64,000 bases of DNA from contig NZ_FOXE01000009.1 of NCBI RefSeq assembly GCF_900115635.1, forward strand, positions 1 through 64,000, given 5' to 3'. Below the pieces are notes generated by a model. The model worked only from the letters and a program-made list of their open reading frames with translations, had not been told where the DNA came from and ran no database searches. Positions 36,205 to 45,184 of the stretch are shown here, one piece after another. Numbering within the stretch: position 1 is the stretch's first letter; the number at the start of each line of letters is the position of its first letter. A program made the translations under genes and the position numbers. Source of the stretch: Oscillibacter sp. PC13 (GTDB lineage: Bacteria; Bacillota; Clostridia; Oscillospirales; Oscillospiraceae).

Positions 36205-37378
36205 CCCCGCTCTCCTCCTCGTCCAGCTCGATGCTGGCATCGTCCAATTCATCGTACTCTTCAGAGAAGGAGGAGTAATCGCCGAACATTCCGGAGTATG
36301 CGCTTTTTTTCATAATATGGATGCCGTCTGGATCAATTTTGATGCCGATTTTAGCGCCTCCAGGAGAGTGATCCGTGGTTTGAATCAACCATTTGAAGCC
36401 CTTGAAGTCCACAATGATATCGTACTGCAGGCCCTTGAAGGTCACGTTGGTGACTGTGCCCACCAGCTGGCCCTGCTCCACGGGGACAATGTCGATATCT
36501 TCGGGGCGGATGACCACATCCACCGGCTCATTTTCTGTAAAGCCGCCATCCAGGCAGGGGAATTCCTTGCCGTACATCTTCACCAGGTTATCCCGGACCA
36601 TCACGCCGTCAATAATATTGGACTCACCGATGAAATCCGCCACAAAGGCGTTCTTCGGCTCGTTGTAAATATCCTCAGGCGTGCCGATTTGCTGAACGGT
36701 GCCCTTATCCATTACCACAATGGTGTCGGACATGGTCAGGGCCTCCTCCTGGTCGTGGGTCACATAGATGAAGGTAATGCCCACCTGCTGCTGGATACGC
36801 TTCAGCTCGATCTGCATATCCTTGCGGAGCTTCAGATCCAGGGCGCCAAGAGGTTCGTCCAGGAGCAGTACCTTGGGCCTGTTTATCAGCGCTCTTGCAA
36901 TGGCAACGCGCTGCTGCTGCCCGCCGGAGAGCGCATCCGGCTTGCGGTGCTCAAAGCCCTTGAGACTGATGACGCCCAGCATCTCCATCACCCGATCGTG
37001 AATTTCCTCCTCGGGGATTTTTACCTTGCGCTTGCCGGTGGGATCCTTCGGATCCGGACGTCTCTGCATCCGCAGACCGAAGGCAATGTTTTCGTAGACG
37101 TTCAGATGCGGAAACAGGGCATACTTTTGGAACACCGTGTTGATCTGCCGCTGATGGGGCGGAACGTCATTAATCCTCACACCGTCAAACAGGACGTCTC
37201 CGGACGTAGGTGTCGCGAAGCCGCCGATCATCCGCAGTGTGGTGGTCTTGCCGCACCCACTGGGTCCAAGCAGTGTGAGGAATTCCTTATCATGAATACA
37301 TAAATTTAAGTGATCGAGAACAAGCTCGTCGTCGTACGCCATGCAGAGATCCTGCAGGCGAATCAACTCTTTGGACAA
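36194..37378 (-). CDS. potA: Spermidine/putrescine ABC transporter ATPase PotA
   Basis: About 394 residues if the TTG at 37378 is the start; GGGGGAGG lies five bases before it. Upstream ATGs (37393, 37402, 37471) are in frame but the promoter places transcription start near 37471. Walker [13 protein letters not shown], signature LSGGQQQR, Walker B VLLLDEP and the TOBE-type C-terminal domain ([13 protein letters not shown]) are present. The last ~25 residues are strikingly acidic (Glu/Asp-rich). It powers polyamine uptake and is first in the operon. Confidence 0.92.
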   Translation of the reverse strand: MSKELIRLQDLCMAYDDELVLDHLNLCIHDKEFLTLLGPSGCGKTTTLRMIGGFATPTSGDVLFDGVRINDVPPHQRQINTVFQKYALFPHLNVYENIAFGLRMQRRPDPKDPTGKRKVKIPEEEIHDRVMEMLGVISLKGFEHRKPDALSGGQQQRVAIARALINRPKVLLLDEPLGALDLKLRKDMQIELKRIQQQVGITFIYVTHDQEEALTMSDTIVVMDKGTVQQIGTPEDIYNEPKNAFVADFIGESNIIDGVMVRDNLVKMYGKEFPCLDGGFTENEPVDVVIRPEDIDIVPVEQGQLVGTVTNVTFKGLQYDIIVDFKGFKWLIQTTDHSPGGAKIGIKIDPDGIHIMKKSAYSGMFGDYSSFSEEYDELDDASIELDEEESGDEE

Positions 37379-37477
37379 TACATCCTCCCCCATTTCATCC
37401 ATGTTTTTGAAATCATTATGAAAGCCTCTTTTCTCTGTTGAGGGGGAACCTTTCTCGTCGAAATTCAGCAATTATAA

Positions 37478-37506
37478 AATATATCGGAACTGCCTGAAAA
37501 TGTCAA
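37478..37506 (-). promoter_or_regulatory. potABCD promoter
   Basis: On the minus strand, TTGACA (37506-37501), a 17-base spacer and TATATT (37483-37478), near consensus for sigma-A. It leaves a leader of about 90 bases if potA starts at 37378. Confidence 0.9.
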
Positions 37507-37551
37507 GGGAATTGCGGGTAAAATACCTTATTCAGCAAGGAAAAGGGCCGT

Positions 37552-38514
37552 TTAGAGGCGTGGGAAATACTTCTCCTGAAATGGGACCTCTTCCACAGTG
37601 AATTCCCGGCCGCGGAGATAATTCAAAACGCCGGCGTCTGTTGGAAAAGAGAAGGAGAGCTTGTAGGAATAAAGGGCCTGGCGGGTTTCGTGGTACTGCC
37701 GGTTAACGGCACCGTTTCCATACTTGCCGTCGCCCAAAAGCGGGCACCCGATTTCCGCCATGGAGACGCGGATCTGGTGGGTTCGCCCTGTGAGGAGGCG
37801 GCACTCCACCAAAGAGAGAGGGCCACGGGACTCCATGGTCTTGTATAGCGTCACAGCCGTTTTCCCGCCTGGAATCGGTCTGTGGTAGAAGGAGACTTCC
37901 TTCTTTGCCTCATCCTTCAAAAGAAATCCCTCAATTTTCCCCTCAGCAGGGCGCGGATGACCTACCGTAATGCAGAGGTAGGACTTTTCCACCTCATGGG
38001 ACTTGATCTTTTCATTCATGATCCGCAGTGTCTCTGCATTTTTGGCGGCAATCACAATCCCGCCGGTGTTCCGGTCAATCCGGTTACAGAGGGCAGGGGC
38101 GAAGGCGTGCTCCCATTTTGGATTCCATTCCCGTTTTTGGTAAAGATATGCCTGAATGTGATTGATGAGGGTGTTGACCTTCTCCGTCTCGTCGGCATGG
38201 ACCACTATGCCGGGCCGCTTATCCACCAGAAGAAGATTTTCATCCTCATACACAATGGTCAGCTTTGGCTGAAAGAGCGTCAGAAATAGATTTTCCTCTG
38301 AGGGCTTGTCAAAAAACTCATCGTTGATATATAATTGTAAAATATCGCCGCTTTCCAACCGGACATCCCGCTTGGAGCCGCGTCCGTTCACTTTAATCCG
38401 TTTGAGGCGGATGTACTTTTGCAGCAGAGCTGGCGGAAGCAGCGGCAGATTTTTGGCGACAAAACGGTCCAACCGCTGCCCGGCATCATTTTTTCCAATG
38501 GTAAATTCCCGCAT
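37552..38514 (-). CDS. RluA-family pseudouridine synthase
   Basis: 320 residues. An N-terminal S4-like RNA-binding domain (GQRLDRFVAKNLP) is followed by the catalytic domain with NRIDRNTGG, whose Asp is the family's nucleophile, and LLTGRTHQIRVSMA. It isomerises uridines in 23S rRNA or tRNA. It is RluC/RluD-like; the exact target position cannot be assigned. Confidence 0.92.
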   Translation of the reverse strand: MREFTIGKNDAGQRLDRFVAKNLPLLPPALLQKYIRLKRIKVNGRGSKRDVRLESGDILQLYINDEFFDKPSEENLFLTLFQPKLTIVYEDENLLLVDKRPGIVVHADETEKVNTLINHIQAYLYQKREWNPKWEHAFAPALCNRIDRNTGGIVIAAKNAETLRIMNEKIKSHEVEKSYLCITVGHPRPAEGKIEGFLLKDEAKKEVSFYHRPIPGGKTAVTLYKTMESRGPLSLVECRLLTGRTHQIRVSMAEIGCPLLGDGKYGNGAVNRQYHETRQALYSYKLSFSFPTDAGVLNYLRGREFTVEEVPFQEKYFPRL

Positions 38515-38531
38515 AGAGGCCCTCCAGAGAT

Positions 38532-38579
38532 GGTATGATAACTACCATCTATCATACCCGTTTCCCCGACAGTTGTAAA
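38532..38579 (-). promoter_or_regulatory. Promoter of the pseudouridine synthase gene with inverted repeat
   Basis: On the minus strand, TTTACA (38579-38574), 17 bases, TATGAT (38556-38551). The perfect inverted repeat GGTATGATA (38532-38540) and TATCATACC (38550-38558) overlaps the -10 and runs into the leader, as a repressor site or an RNA stem might. Confidence 0.75.
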
Positions 38580-38679
38580 GCGGAGCGGAGGAAAGATTTC
38601 TGCTGGCAGTTCCAAACTTTGCCAGCGGAGGAGAGAGAACGGCATCTGCGAAAAAGTAGCAGAAATTTGAAAAAATTGT

Positions 38680-38708
38680 TTGACAACGAGTTCTGAATCC
38701 CTTATAAT
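38680..38708 (+). promoter_or_regulatory. Consensus promoter for DUF177-rpmF
   Basis: TTGACA (38680-38685), 17 bases, TATAAT (38703-38708): a full consensus sigma-A promoter. Confidence 0.95.
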
Positions 38709-38735
38709 ACTACTCGTGTCATTGCGAGGTAGATT

Positions 38736-39242
38736 ATGCTTTTAGACGTAAAATCCATTTTGCACACGCCGGGTAAAAGCCTGAGCTTTCAATTTGAGAT
38801 GGATCTCTCAGGTATGGAGTTTGGAGGGCGATATCCGGTGAGCCGTCCCGTCGCTGTGGAGGGCAGTGTGCGCAACACCGCAGATGTGCTGGAGTTAGAG
38901 CTGACGGCCAGGACAACCTTGGATGCGGTCTGTGACCGCTGCGGCAAGGCGTTTTCCCAGGAGAAGGAGATCTCATACGGCTGTCTTTTGGCAGAGGAGC
39001 TCCAGAATGAGGAGAATGACGAGATCGTGGTGCTGGAGGATGGAAAGGCGGATGTGGGCGACCTGGCCCGTACGGCATTTGTCCTTGGAATGGATACCAA
39101 AACATTGTGTTCGGAAGATTGTAAGGGATTGTGCCCACGGTGTGGTGCTGATCTGAACCTCGGCCCCTGCTCCTGCAAAAAGGAAGTGGACCCGCGGCTC
39201 GCAGTCCTGGCCAAGCTTTTGGAGAACAAGGAGAACGAATGA
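38736..39242 (+). CDS. DUF177 (YceD-like) protein
   Basis: 168 residues. CDRCGKAFSQEKEI and CSEDCKGLCPRCGADLN are the cysteine motifs of the YceD/DUF177 family, which pairs with rpmF in nearly all bacteria. In plants and E. coli the family is linked to 23S rRNA accumulation; the biochemical role is not settled. The gene starts about 27 bases downstream of a consensus promoter and is followed by rpmF after 51 bases. Confidence 0.93.
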   Translation: MLLDVKSILHTPGKSLSFQFEMDLSGMEFGGRYPVSRPVAVEGSVRNTADVLELELTARTTLDAVCDRCGKAFSQEKEISYGCLLAEELQNEENDEIVVLEDGKADVGDLARTAFVLGMDTKTLCSEDCKGLCPRCGADLNLGPCSCKKEVDPRLAVLAKLLENKENE

Positions 39243-39293
39243 ATAAGGCCGGGGAACTCCCCATTGCCTTTGAAAGATCAAGGAGGTGTCACA

Positions 39294-39488
39294 ATGGCAG
39301 TACCTAAGGGAAAAGTATCCAAAGCAAGACGCGACAAGCGCCGCAGCTCCGTTTGGAAGCTGGAGGCTCCCGGTCTCGTCGCATGCCCGAAATGCGGTGC
39401 GCTGCACCTGCCTCACAGAATGTGCCAGGAGTGCGGTACTTACAACGGCCGCGAGGTCAAGGTTGTCAAGTCCGTCGTTGCGAAATAA
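39294..39488 (+). CDS. rpmF: 50S ribosomal protein L32
   Basis: 64 residues. MAVPKGKVSKARRDKRRSS is the bL32 start; CPKCG and CQECG form an intact zinc-binding site (the zinc-bound form). AAGGAGG precedes the ATG. Co-transcribed with DUF177. Confidence 0.97.
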   Translation: MAVPKGKVSKARRDKRRSSVWKLEAPGLVACPKCGALHLPHRMCQECGTYNGREVKVVKSVVAK

Positions 39489-39510
39489 GAATTTGCACGT
39501 GCATGCTTTA

Positions 39511-39542
39511 GGAGGGAAGAGATATCTTCCCTCCTTGCTTTT
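39511..39542 (+). terminator. rpmF terminator
   Basis: GGAGGGAAGA and TCTTCCCTCC pair around a GATA loop and are followed by TTGCTTTTTG. Confidence 0.9.
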
Positions 39543-39627
39543 TGTCTTGCTATCCCGCCCATTGACGGGTATAATAAATATGTATTTTTATGATCATCAA
39601 AGAAACAAGGAAGGGAAGTGAGAGCCG

Positions 39628-40953
39628 ATGAAACCCATCGTTGCCATCGTGGGCCGCCCCAATGTGGGCAAGTCCATGCTGTTTAATAAGCTGATTGGCA
39701 GACGGCTTTCGATTGTGGAGGATACGCCGGGCGTTACCCGGGACCGGATTTATGGAGAGACAGACTGGAACGGCCGCTCTTTTACACTGATTGATACGGG
39801 AGGTATCGAGCCCCGCACAGACAATCAAATTTTGGAGTTCATGCGGGATCAGGCTCAGATTGCCATTGACAATGCCAATGTTATCATCTTTTTGACGGAT
39901 ATCAAAACAGGGCTTACCGCATCAGATCATGAGGTGGCCAATATGCTGCTGCGCTGCGGAAAGCCGATTGTCCTGGCAGTGAACAAAATGGATTCCACTG
40001 GATTGCCAGATCCGGACTACTATGAGTTTTATAACCTCGGCTTGGGAGATCCGATTGCCGTTTCAGCCGTCCACGGCCACGGCACAGGGGATCTGCTGGA
40101 TGCCTGCATCCAGTATTTTCCGCCGGAGGAAGAGGAGGAAGAGGAAGACGACGCCATCCGTGTGGCAGTCATCGGTAAGCCAAACGCTGGAAAATCTTCC
40201 TTGGTGAACAAGATTCTGGGAGAGCAGCGGATGATCGTCTCCAATGTGGCGGGCACCACACGGGATGCCATTGACTCCCGGTTTGAAAATGACAAAGGCA
40301 AGTTCGTCTTTATCGACACCGCAGGTCTCCGCAGGAAGTCCAAGGTGGAGGAGAGCATCGAAAAGTACAGCGTGCTCCGGGCCACCATGGCCATTGAGCG
40401 CAGCGACGTATGCCTGATTATGATTGATGCCACCGAGGGCGTTACGGAGCAGGATACCAAGGTGGCGGGACTGGCTCATGAGGCAGGGAAGGCCAGCATT
40501 ATTGTGGTGAACAAGTGGGATCTGGTGGAGAAAGACGGCAAGACCATGGACCAGATGCGGGAGAAAGTTCGCCAGGAGCTTGGCTTCATGGCCTATGCGC
40601 CCATTCTCTTTATTTCTGCAAAAACCGGCCAGCGGGTGGACCGGCTGTTCGAGCTCATCGATTATGTTTCCAACCAGGCTTCTACCCGTATTACCACCGG
40701 TATGCTGAACAATGTCCTGGCAGATGCACAGACCCGGGTTCAGCCGCCCTCTGACAGAGGACGCCGGCTGAAAATCTACTATATGACCCAAGTGGCGATT
40801 CGCCCGCCCCATTTTGTGGTGTTCTGCAACGACGCCCGTCTGTTCCATTTTTCTTATCAGCGGTATCTGGAGAATTGCCTTCGGAATACCTTCGGCCTGG
40901 AGGGGACACCCATTATCCTCTCCATCCGGCAGAAGAGCGACAAGGAGGAGTAA
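39628..40953 (+). CDS. der: Ribosome-associated GTPase Der (EngA)
   Basis: 441 residues with two tandem GTPase domains: the first P-loop GRPNVGKSM near residue 8, the second GKPNAGKSS after an acidic run of Glu/Asp (~170), each followed by DT(G/A)G-type G3 and NKMD/NKWD G4 motifs, then a KH-like C-terminal domain. Der is essential for 50S assembly. GAGAGCCG and GGGAAG lie upstream. It heads der-plsY-gpsA. Confidence 0.97.
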   Translation: MKPIVAIVGRPNVGKSMLFNKLIGRRLSIVEDTPGVTRDRIYGETDWNGRSFTLIDTGGIEPRTDNQILEFMRDQAQIAIDNANVIIFLTDIKTGLTASDHEVANMLLRCGKPIVLAVNKMDSTGLPDPDYYEFYNLGLGDPIAVSAVHGHGTGDLLDACIQYFPPEEEEEEEDDAIRVAVIGKPNAGKSSLVNKILGEQRMIVSNVAGTTRDAIDSRFENDKGKFVFIDTAGLRRKSKVEESIEKYSVLRATMAIERSDVCLIMIDATEGVTEQDTKVAGLAHEAGKASIIVVNKWDLVEKDGKTMDQMREKVRQELGFMAYAPILFISAKTGQRVDRLFELIDYVSNQASTRITTGMLNNVLADAQTRVQPPSDRGRRLKIYYMTQVAIRPPHFVVFCNDARLFHFSYQRYLENCLRNTFGLEGTPIILSIRQKSDKEE

Positions 40954-40956
40954 GAG

Positions 40957-41646
40957 ATGCCAATGCTTTTAAGCGGGGAAGTCGCGCTGGAAATCATGAT
41001 GGTTCCAGCCGGATGGAAGCTGTTTTTGATGCTTCTGGTGTCTGCGATGGTGTCTTATCTGCTGGGCTGTTTCAACGGGGCCGTTATTGTTTCCAAGTAT
41101 ATTTTGCGGGACGATGTGCGGAACCACGGCAGCGGCAATGCCGGGCTGACGAACTTTCACCGTACCTTCGGCGGCCCGCTGACCGCTGTGGTTATCCTGG
41201 CCGATGTATTGAAGGCGGTTCTTGCCGTTTTGCTGGGTGCCTGGGTGTTTGGCACAATGGGGGCTGTGCTCTTCGGCAAGTACTGGGCGGCCCTGTTTTG
41301 CCTGCTGGGCCACATGTTCCCCTGCATGTTCCACTTTAAGGGCGGAAAGGGAATTCTCTCCGGCGGCACCATCGCCATTATGATTGACTGGCGGATTGCC
41401 CTGGTGGTTTGGGGCGGATTTTTAATTCTCTCTATTCTGACAAAGTATGTGTCTCTCGGCTCACTTTGGGCTGGTGCGAGTTTTCCGTTTGCAACCTGGC
41501 TTTGCTATCCGGAACCAATAATTGTGGTACTGGGATTTTTCATCGGGGGACTTGTGGTGTGGCAGCACCGCGGGAATATCCAGCGGCTGCTGGGCGGTAC
41601 GGAGAACAAGTTCAGCCTCCATCATAAAACGGAAGGGAAGTCATAA
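40957..41646 (+). CDS. plsY: Acyl-phosphate glycerol-3-phosphate acyltransferase
   Basis: 229 residues, five or more membrane helices. SYLLGCFNGAVIVSK, HGSGNAGLTNFHRTFG and FKGGKGI are the three conserved PlsY motifs for acyl-phosphate and glycerol phosphate binding. It performs the first acylation in phospholipid synthesis. It sits between der and gpsA; gpsA makes its glycerol-3-phosphate substrate. Confidence 0.95.
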   Translation: MPMLLSGEVALEIMMVPAGWKLFLMLLVSAMVSYLLGCFNGAVIVSKYILRDDVRNHGSGNAGLTNFHRTFGGPLTAVVILADVLKAVLAVLLGAWVFGTMGAVLFGKYWAALFCLLGHMFPCMFHFKGGKGILSGGTIAIMIDWRIALVVWGGFLILSILTKYVSLGSLWAGASFPFATWLCYPEPIIVVLGFFIGGLVVWQHRGNIQRLLGGTENKFSLHHKTEGKS

Positions 41647-41650
41647 CAAG

Positions 41651-42655
41651 ATGAAAGCAGTGGTAGTGGGCAGCGGCGGCTGGGGCACAGCCCTCAGCCA
41701 GGTCCTGTGTGACAATGGACATGAGACCTACCTGTGGTCCCATAATCCGGAAAAAGCGGCGGAGATGGCCAAAGGCCGGGAAAACCCTTTGCTGAAGGGT
41801 GTGATTCTGCCGGAGAGCCTGCACATCACCAGCGATCTGGAATGTGTGCGGGGAGCGGATCTGGTGGTCAGTGCGGCCCCCTCTTTTGCTGTTCGGGCAA
41901 CGGCACGGAAGCTGGCCCACTATCTAACGCCGGAGACGATTCTGGTGTCCGTCTCCAAAGGTATCGAGCGGGATACCAACCTCCGTATGAGCCAGATTCT
42001 GCAGGAGGAGACTAAAAATATCTGTAAAGTAGTTGCACTTTCTGGCCCCTCGCATGCAGAGGAGGTAGGCGTCCGGCAGCCGACGGGGTGTGTTTCTGCC
42101 TGTCCGGATCGGGCGGCCGCCCGGTTTGTACAGGATGCCTTTATGACCAATTACTTCCGCGTTTACACCAGCTATGACATCGTGGGTGTGGAGTTGGCTG
42201 CGGCGCTGAAGAACGTGATTGCGCTCTCCTGCGGAATCTGCACAGGGCTGGGCTATCAGGACAATACAAAAGCACTGCTGATGACCCGGGCCATGGCGGA
42301 GATCACCCGCCTGGGTGAGCAGCTGGGCGGAACCCGGCGCACTTTTGGCGGCCTTGCCGGCATGGGGGATTTAATTGTCACCTGCACCTCGCTGCACTCC
42401 CGGAACAACCGGGCCGGCATTCTGATCGGCCAGGGAAAGACGCCTCAGGAGGCCATGGCAGCGATTGGTGCCGTGGTGGAGGGCTATTACGCCGCCGAGA
42501 GCATTCACCAGCTGGCGGAACAGGAACAGGTTGAAATGCCCATCTGCCGCTGTGCCTATGAGGTGCTGTACCACGGAAAGCAGGTTCGGGATGTAGTGAC
42601 GGAGCTGATGACCCGTGCCAAAAAGGACGAGCTGCTGGAGCGGAGCTGGATGTAA
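41651..42655 (+). CDS. gpsA: Glycerol-3-phosphate dehydrogenase [NAD(P)+]
   Basis: 334 residues from the ATG at 41651. The Rossmann motif GSGGWGTAL, SVSKGIE, LSGPSHAEEV and the catalytic Lys in AALKNVIAL are all present, with GLAGMGDLIVTCTS and SRN contacting substrate. It reduces dihydroxyacetone phosphate to glycerol-3-phosphate for PlsY. It ends its operon. Confidence 0.97.
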   Translation: MKAVVVGSGGWGTALSQVLCDNGHETYLWSHNPEKAAEMAKGRENPLLKGVILPESLHITSDLECVRGADLVVSAAPSFAVRATARKLAHYLTPETILVSVSKGIERDTNLRMSQILQEETKNICKVVALSGPSHAEEVGVRQPTGCVSACPDRAAARFVQDAFMTNYFRVYTSYDIVGVELAAALKNVIALSCGICTGLGYQDNTKALLMTRAMAEITRLGEQLGGTRRTFGGLAGMGDLIVTCTSLHSRNNRAGILIGQGKTPQEAMAAIGAVVEGYYAAESIHQLAEQEQVEMPICRCAYEVLYHGKQVRDVVTELMTRAKKDELLERSWM

Positions 42656-42660
42656 GCAGG

Positions 42661-42688
42661 AAAGTGGAGGACAAATGTCCTCCACTTT
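42661..42688 (+). terminator. gpsA terminator
   Basis: AAAGTGGAGGACA and TGTCCTCCACTTT form a perfect 13-base-pair stem with a two-base loop, just after the stop. Confidence 0.8.
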
Positions 42689-42756
42689 GGATTTCTGTGT
42701 CAAAAGATCTGCTTTTGAACGGAAAACAAGAAAGAGAAACAGCGGCTTTGCATAAA

Positions 42757-42786
42757 AAAATCCCGAACCAACAGGTTCGGGATTTT
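42757..42786. terminator. rpmB terminator (symmetrical)
   Basis: AAAATCCCGAACC and GGTTCGGGATTTT pair around a four-base loop. It has A/T runs on both sides and can serve either strand. Confidence 0.9.
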
Positions 42787-42796
42787 ATCCGTCATA

Positions 42797-42985
42797 TCAG
42801 ATCGCTCTGGTGACCTTGCCGGAACGCATACACCGGGTACAAACATACACATGGCGGGGGGAACCATTGACGATCGCCTTCACACGCTTCACATTGGGCT
42901 TCCAGGGACGATTGGAACGCCGGTGAGAGTGAGACACTTGAATGCCGAAGGTTACGCCCTTGTCGCAAAACTCGCACTTAGCCAT
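42797..42985 (-). CDS. rpmB: 50S ribosomal protein L28
   Basis: 62 residues from MAKCEFCDKGVTFG. HRRSNRPWKPNVKRVKA and CTRCMRSGKV are characteristic; four cysteines form a zinc site (CxxC...CxxC). It has its own promoter and terminator on the minus strand. Confidence 0.97.
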   Translation of the reverse strand: MAKCEFCDKGVTFGIQVSHSHRRSNRPWKPNVKRVKAIVNGSPRHVYVCTRCMRSGKVTRAI

Positions 42986-43040
42986 CCGTTGCACCTCCTT
43001 GCTGTTGCGTACTACGCGCCTTTTCACAGGCACAGCTGAT

Positions 43041-43069
43041 ATCATAACAGAAATAACGGAGAAATGCAA
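43041..43069 (-). promoter_or_regulatory. rpmB promoter
   Basis: On the minus strand, TTGCAT (43069-43064), 17 bases, TATGAT (43046-43041). Confidence 0.8.
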
Positions 43070-43123
43070 GAAGAAATTACAAAAAAATTGCAGGAATTTG
43101 AAAAGGCATCAGGTGGGCAGGTG

Positions 43124-43152
43124 TTGCGAAAACGGGGAAATTCATATATAAT
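43124..43152 (+). promoter_or_regulatory. Promoter of the hprK cluster
   Basis: TTGCGA (43124-43129), 17 bases, TATAAT (43147-43152). The leader includes a CATCCGG/CCGGATG hairpin near 43230-43253 before hprK. Confidence 0.8.
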
Positions 43153-43271
43153 AAGGGCAACATTACAGAAACGGATTTTTGAGGAATAATTTTTGACAGC
43201 ACTGCCGGGCGTTTACCGGTGTGTGAAGTGCATCCGGAAAACGCCGGATGCCGGAAAGGTGAAGAAAAACC

Positions 43272-44213
43272 ATGGGCGCACAGGGAATGAAAATAACGGA
43301 ATTTGTTGCTCTATTTGATCTGGAAGTACTGAACCAGGGCAGCGACTATGAGTCGGCACTGCTGACCATTACGGACGTCAATCGGCCCGGATTGCAGTTT
43401 CATGATTTCTATGACTACTTTGACCAGCGTCGCCTGCAGGTGATTGGCAAGGCGGAAGTGACCTATCTGAAAGGCCTGACGGAGGAGCAGCGGCGGAAGT
43501 GTTTTGACGATTTGTTCCTTTACGATATCCCGGCCTTGGTGATTTCCAGGGGGCTGGAGTGTTTTCCAGAGTGCCTGGAAAGCGCAGTAAAGCATGAAAA
43601 AACCCTTCTGCGGACACAGGAGACCACGGTGGATTTCACCAGCCATACCATTGAGTACCTGAACCGGGTGCTGGCTCCCTGCGTAACCCGGCACGGCGTA
43701 CTGCTGGACATCTATGGCGAGGGCGTTATGATTACCGGTGACTCCGGCATCGGCAAGAGCGAGGCTGCCATTGAGCTGGTGATGCGGGGCCACCGCTTGG
43801 TGGCGGACGATGCGGTGGAGATCCGCCGGGTTTCCAATCAGCTGTTCGGCACTGCGCCGGAGGTGATTCGCCACTATATTGAGCTGCGGGGTATCGGTGT
43901 GATCGACGTGCGGCAGCTGTTCGGCATGAGAGCCATCATGAAGGAGGCTGGAATCGACTTGGTGGTACAGTTCGAGCAGTGGGACAACACAAAATTTTAC
44001 GACCGCCTGGGGATTGAAAACCATTATACGGAAATCCTGGATGTGAAGGTGCCCTGTGTGACCATCCCGGTTCGCCCGGGACGGAACCTGGCCAGCATCG
44101 TGGAGGTGGCGGCCATGAACAACCGCCATCGCCGGTATGGGTACAACGCAGCTCAGGAGCTGGCCCGGCGAGTCGATCTGCGAGCGGATGCCGGCAGCGG
44201 AAAGAAGTCTTAA
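43272..44213 (+). CDS. hprK: HPr kinase/phosphorylase
   Basis: 313 residues. Walker A GDSGIGKSE and the C-terminal signature ELRGIGVIDVRQLFG identify HprK/P, which phosphorylates HPr on serine in response to glycolytic state and so drives carbon catabolite control with CcpA. The N-terminal half is the regulatory domain. HPr itself is not in the window. It leads a cluster with glucokinase, murB, rapZ, yvcK and whiA. Confidence 0.96.
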   Translation: MGAQGMKITEFVALFDLEVLNQGSDYESALLTITDVNRPGLQFHDFYDYFDQRRLQVIGKAEVTYLKGLTEEQRRKCFDDLFLYDIPALVISRGLECFPECLESAVKHEKTLLRTQETTVDFTSHTIEYLNRVLAPCVTRHGVLLDIYGEGVMITGDSGIGKSEAAIELVMRGHRLVADDAVEIRRVSNQLFGTAPEVIRHYIELRGIGVIDVRQLFGMRAIMKEAGIDLVVQFEQWDNTKFYDRLGIENHYTEILDVKVPCVTIPVRPGRNLASIVEVAAMNNRHRRYGYNAAQELARRVDLRADAGSGKKS

Positions 44214-44228
44214 GCGGAGGCAAAAAAC

Positions 44229-45164
44229 ATGTTTGTCGGCATTGATGTTGGAGGCACGAACCTAAAGGCGGGATTGGTGGATGAAACAGGCCGTATTCTG
44301 GCGGTCAAGCGGATTCCATTGGATTTCCAGGGCGCGGACGCGTTTGCACAAACCCTGGCTGAGCTCTCTGAGACGGTTATACAGGAGGGCGGAGCGAAAA
44401 ACGATGAGATTGCATATGTGGGAATGGGATTGCCCGGCGCGGTGTCTGGCGGCAATGTGCTGTTTATTACGAATATCCCCATGGAGAATGTGCCGCTGGA
44501 AGCACTATTCCGCCGGCATCTTGATTTGCCGCTGCTGCTGGGAAATGACGCAGACTGCGCCGCAGTGGGAGAGTATTTCTGCGGGGCAGGGAGAGGGACC
44601 CGGGACTTTGCGGTGGTAACGCTTGGAACTGGAATTGGTGCGGGCCTGATATTGGATGGAAAGCTCCGCGGCGGGCTTTCTTCCAGCGAGGCAGGGCACC
44701 TGGTCATTTGCCACGGCGGAGAGCCCTGCAATTGCGGCCGCAGGGGCTGCTGGGAGAGCTATGCCTCTGCCACGGCACTGATCCGTCTGACCCGGTCCGC
44801 CATGGCGGCCCACCCGGAAAGTGTGCTTCATGCCGTTGCTGCGGCCAGCGGCGGTGTGGAGGGCCGAACGGCCTTTGACGCGGCGGAGGCAGGAGATGAG
44901 ACCGCGCTGGCAGTGTGCCGGGAGTATGTGGAATATCTGGCAGACGGCGCTGTCAGCCTGGTGAATATCCTGCGGCCGGAGGTGCTGGCCATTGGCGGCG
45001 GTGTAGCAGCAGCTCCGGATCATCTTTTGCTGACGCCGCTGCGTGAGCTGGTGGGCCGTGAGTGTTATGCTCGGCACGGCGGGCGGTTTACCCGCATCCT
45101 GCGGGCGGAACGGGGCAATGATGCGGGATTGATTGGCGCGGCATTTTTGGGCCGCGCAATTTGA
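44229..45164 (+). CDS. ROK family glucokinase
   Basis: 311 residues. The ATP site GIDVGGTNLKAGLV, substrate residues in GNDADCAA, and the zinc-binding ROK motif EAGHLVI...CNCGRRGCWE are present. It probably phosphorylates glucose, but related ROK enzymes act on other hexoses. It starts 15 bases after hprK, so sugar phosphorylation and its regulator are expressed together. Confidence 0.85.
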   Translation: MFVGIDVGGTNLKAGLVDETGRILAVKRIPLDFQGADAFAQTLAELSETVIQEGGAKNDEIAYVGMGLPGAVSGGNVLFITNIPMENVPLEALFRRHLDLPLLLGNDADCAAVGEYFCGAGRGTRDFAVVTLGTGIGAGLILDGKLRGGLSSSEAGHLVICHGGEPCNCGRRGCWESYASATALIRLTRSAMAAHPESVLHAVAAASGGVEGRTAFDAAEAGDETALAVCREYVEYLADGAVSLVNILRPEVLAIGGGVAAAPDHLLLTPLRELVGRECYARHGGRFTRILRAERGNDAGLIGAAFLGRAI

Positions 45165-45184
45165 TGATGGTAGGAGGTCCCTGG

